In this document: positions 61,636 through 64,000 of the stretch, in pieces
Numbering within the stretch: position 1 is the stretch's first letter
How the letters are laid out: every line of letters begins with the position of its first letter
Source of the DNA: Adineta vaga
Taxonomy: Eukaryota > Rotifera
DNA length: 64,000 nt
Direction: 5' to 3'
Assembly (NCBI GenBank): GCA_021613535.1
Contig: CP075497.1
Span: 9,238,001 to 9,302,000 of the forward strand
Program-made: the position numbers and the translations under genes
Notes under the pieces: model-generated
Databases searched by the model: none
What the model was told of the DNA's origin: nothing
The model's input: the letters and a program-made list of their open reading frames with translations, nothing else

Positions 61636-64000
61636 TTAAACTTTCTCTTGCAAATGTTTTCTATAATCTTTATAAAATCGAATTTCATCATGATTTTCAT
61701 CTCGTGTTAAAAGTAAACGTTGAATGGCTTTGTCCATGGTTTCTATCGCTTCATTCAATCGTCCTAAACCTTCTAAAACTGTTGACATATTATAATAAGT
61801 TACTGCAATAGTTGGATGATCTTCTACATGTAATTTAAGTTCAATCGCTAGACATTTTTGATAATTTTCTAATGCTTTACTATATTGATTTATATGAGAT
61901 TGAGCTCCAGCAAGATTATGATATTTCGTAGAAAGTTCGAGATCATCTTCATATGGATACAATCGTTGTTGGATTTGTAAATCACGTTGAAGATAAGGTA
62001 TTGCTTCTTCATATTTACCTTGTTTTATAAGTACAGATGCAATATTACCAGCATAAGCAGCAATAGAATCTAAATCCGGACTAGATGATAAGATCTGTAT
62101 ATCATATGCTTTTCGATGAAAATAAAGTGCTTTTGCATCAAGCTCTTGTTTATGATAAATACTTCCCATATTATTATATGTTGGAGTTAATTTTATGTCA
62201 TCGGATGGTAAGACACGTAAATAGATTTGTAGAGATTTTTGTAACTGTTTAAGTGCACGATCGTATTGTTTTTGTTCATAATAATAACAGCAAAGCATAT
62301 GAAATAAACCAGCGACTATTAAATTGGCTGTTTGATCTTGTTCAGTTAATGGATGATTGATTAAAATATTGCAAAAATATTCGATGTTTGGAAAATCTTT
62401 CATTTGTTTCATTAATTTAGCTATTCGAAGTAAGGGAAAAGATTGATGAATAATTTCTTGAAAATTTTTGTTAATTTGTTGGACAATATTTAATGTATCA
62501 TTGTTAATTGATAGTTTTATTATAGGCATATTTTTATCTTTACCTTTAATATTTGAAATTTGAAATACACTGGCGGCTGAAAGAAGTAATTCGTCAGTAT
62601 TCGGTTCGATTTCCATCATTAATATCGGTACTTCTATTTCCATTTGAAATAGAACAAATATAACATCCAAATTTATACATGATAGTTCCGTTTTCTGTTG
62701 TTGTGATGTAACTTTTGTTCTTTGTGTCAGAAGGAATGAATTAAAAGTAATGTAACCACCTTTATTCTTCGAGAATGAATCAAACATCGTTTTAGAAACA
62801 TATTGAGTTCGATAAACAGTTATTGGTATTGATGAATTATTTAATTTCAACTGTCGTTGAAGATGTTGAACGAAAAAACGAAGTTTATATAGAATATATG
62901 GATCTGGTAAACGGAATGCTCGTGTTAACATTTTGAATAAAAAAATTTCTTGACGTATATACCATTTAACAGCTTCTTCGGGTCGGAAATAACGTTCAAA
63001 TTCATTAATAAATTTCAATTGTATTTCATTTTCAGCATATTGTTGACGACAAAAATCTAGCATTTCCTTTTGTAAATCAGTTTGTTCATCATTTTCCAAG
63101 ATAATATCTTTTAATATTTGCAAATATACAAAACTATTATTACTCGTATCATTCGCAGAGATTGATAAAATCATCATGAAATCTGATGTTAATGATATTA
63201 GATCTTTTTCTAATCGATGACATACTCTACTTAAACTAGTATAAATACCTTGAATTTTAATAGAATCATATGATTCTTCGTTATTATGATCAACGACATA
63301 GATATAACGAACTTGTGATAAATCATGAATATATTTTTGTAAATTTTCTAGATTTGTTTTCGATAAAATCATAATAATTTGTTCTTGAATGGTATCAGTA
63401 ACATATTCGATACAGACTTTGTCATTAATATCATTTATTATTAGACCAGAATTAATAAGTCCACGTAATCTTATCTTATCATTGTCGGACATTTCAATAG
63501 TACCATCCAAAATATAGATAAAACTTTCTACATTCTTCTCGATAGGTGATGAATTACTCGAGAGATAATTGTGAGAGTGATCGGACTTCTGAAACGCAAG
63601 AGAAGACTGTGAATATATGAATAGAAATTATTTGAGAGAAAAGAGCAAACCTTCAGGAGGATTCGATGTGAATTTTGCATGAGGATTTTCTACATTAGCT
63701 GAACTATTACTATCCATTGATTTATGAGTATTCAATGAACTGCTGTCTGTTTGATTCACCCAATCTTGAACGTTTTGACTTTGTTCAGAACATGTTAATG
63801 ATGTTCGCTCTTCTATAAAAGAAAATTCTATCAAAGAACTTTTATAAATTTTCTATTTTACGAATGGATTCTGTATTTCGTGTAATAGTGTTATCATCGC
63901 TAATTGATGAACGAATCGAATCTGTTGGTGTTTGCCGTGTAGATAGTTTTGTATCATCGTTTAGTGCCAATTCCAACAGACGAAAATCAACAGATTGTGA
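61636..64000 (-). CDS. ART-TPR fusion: ADP-ribosyltransferase-like domain plus tetratricopeptide repeats (5' end outside window)
   Basis: One uninterrupted exon (to about 63591) encodes some 640 residues. Residues about 30-190 are helical. An ART-like domain spans about 215-350: ITVYRTQYVSKTMFDSF, GGYITFNSFLLTQRTKV, and NTDELLLSAASVFQISNIKG. At least five TPR units follow (YDRALKQLQKSLQIYLRVLP, LTPTYNNMGSIYHKQELDAK, YEEAIPYLQRDLQIQQRLYP, KALENYQKCLAIELKLHVED, LNEAIETMDKAIQRLLLTRD), of the kinesin-light-chain type. Relative to the ART family pattern the Arg is kept, the STS-like site reads LTQ, and the first Glu of ExE is Thr while the second is kept. Upstream exons are seen at 64000-63882 and about 63833-63650 (SQSVDFRLLELALNDD; EQSQNVQDWVNQTDSS). 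The splice joining them to the large exon does not fit phase with the most obvious donor, so that junction is unresolved. Confidence 0.82.

Noticed and set aside
1-64000. Transposons, tRNA or rRNA genes, CRISPR arrays, telomeric repeats
   Set aside because: Looked for reverse transcriptase or transposase motifs, tRNA B-box-like GGTTCGAATCC and TTAGGG-type arrays by eye; none found. A short or diverged element could be missed.

Overview
The window is eukaryotic nuclear DNA of low GC content. Genes are split by very short introns, mostly 45-70 bp with GTAAG..TAG borders, and the encoded proteins are animal ones. Several traits together point to a bdelloid rotifer (Adineta/Rotaria-like): compact genes, microsatellite-rich spacers, ADP-ribosyltransferase (ART) domains fused to LRR or TPR repeats, a bacterial-type acyl-CoA dehydrogenase with no coding introns, and cilium genes. 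This is an inference from gene content; no rRNA or mitochondrial marker is present. Exon borders below were placed by eye from splice signals, reading phase and remembered protein families. No database was searched.

Layout. 1-4290 (-): N-terminal half of a USP9X/fat-facets deubiquitinase; its catalytic domain lies beyond the left edge. About 6302-6900 (+): a decayed gene of unknown family. 8120-10230 (+): a PARN/PNLDC1 3' exonuclease with a C-terminal membrane anchor. 12199-20274 (+): liprin-alpha, 22 exons, with a probable alternative first exon inside its longest intron. 21817-23778 (+): an F-box protein. 24107-25998 (-): a small one-pass cadherin. 29536-30107 (+): fragment of a bacterial-type TIM-barrel gene with a damaged splice donor. 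30545-31671 (-): an unknown four-pass membrane protein. 36191-38113 (+): a Q/H/S/P-rich nuclear-type protein. 38683-39152 (-): a Tctex-type dynein light chain.

39516-47808 (+) holds three ependymin-related secreted-protein genes, two intact and one pseudogene, each with a TATA box 70-90 bp upstream. Among them lie a small gene with an in-frame stop (42946-43383) and the acyl-CoA dehydrogenase (44255-45563, one frameshift). 50167-53108 (+): an LDL-receptor-like one-pass protein. 53593-55558 (-): an ART-LRR fusion with a degenerate catalytic motif and one LRR per 84-bp exon. 56141-56838 (-): a short RRM protein. 57913-58601 (+): a small Cys-rich membrane protein. 58928-59551 (+): a CxxC-rich protein of unknown family. 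59625-61471 (+): DRC2/CCDC65 of the ciliary nexin-dynein regulatory complex. 61636-64000 (-): an ART-TPR fusion whose 5' end lies beyond the right edge.

There is no operon-like organisation and no recognisable transposon, tRNA, rRNA or CRISPR. Two genes concern cilia (DRC2, Tctex light chain), one small-RNA processing (PNLDC1-like), and two belong to ART fusion families. The spacers of 1-4.5 kb are AT-rich, with pyrimidine tracts and microsatellites.
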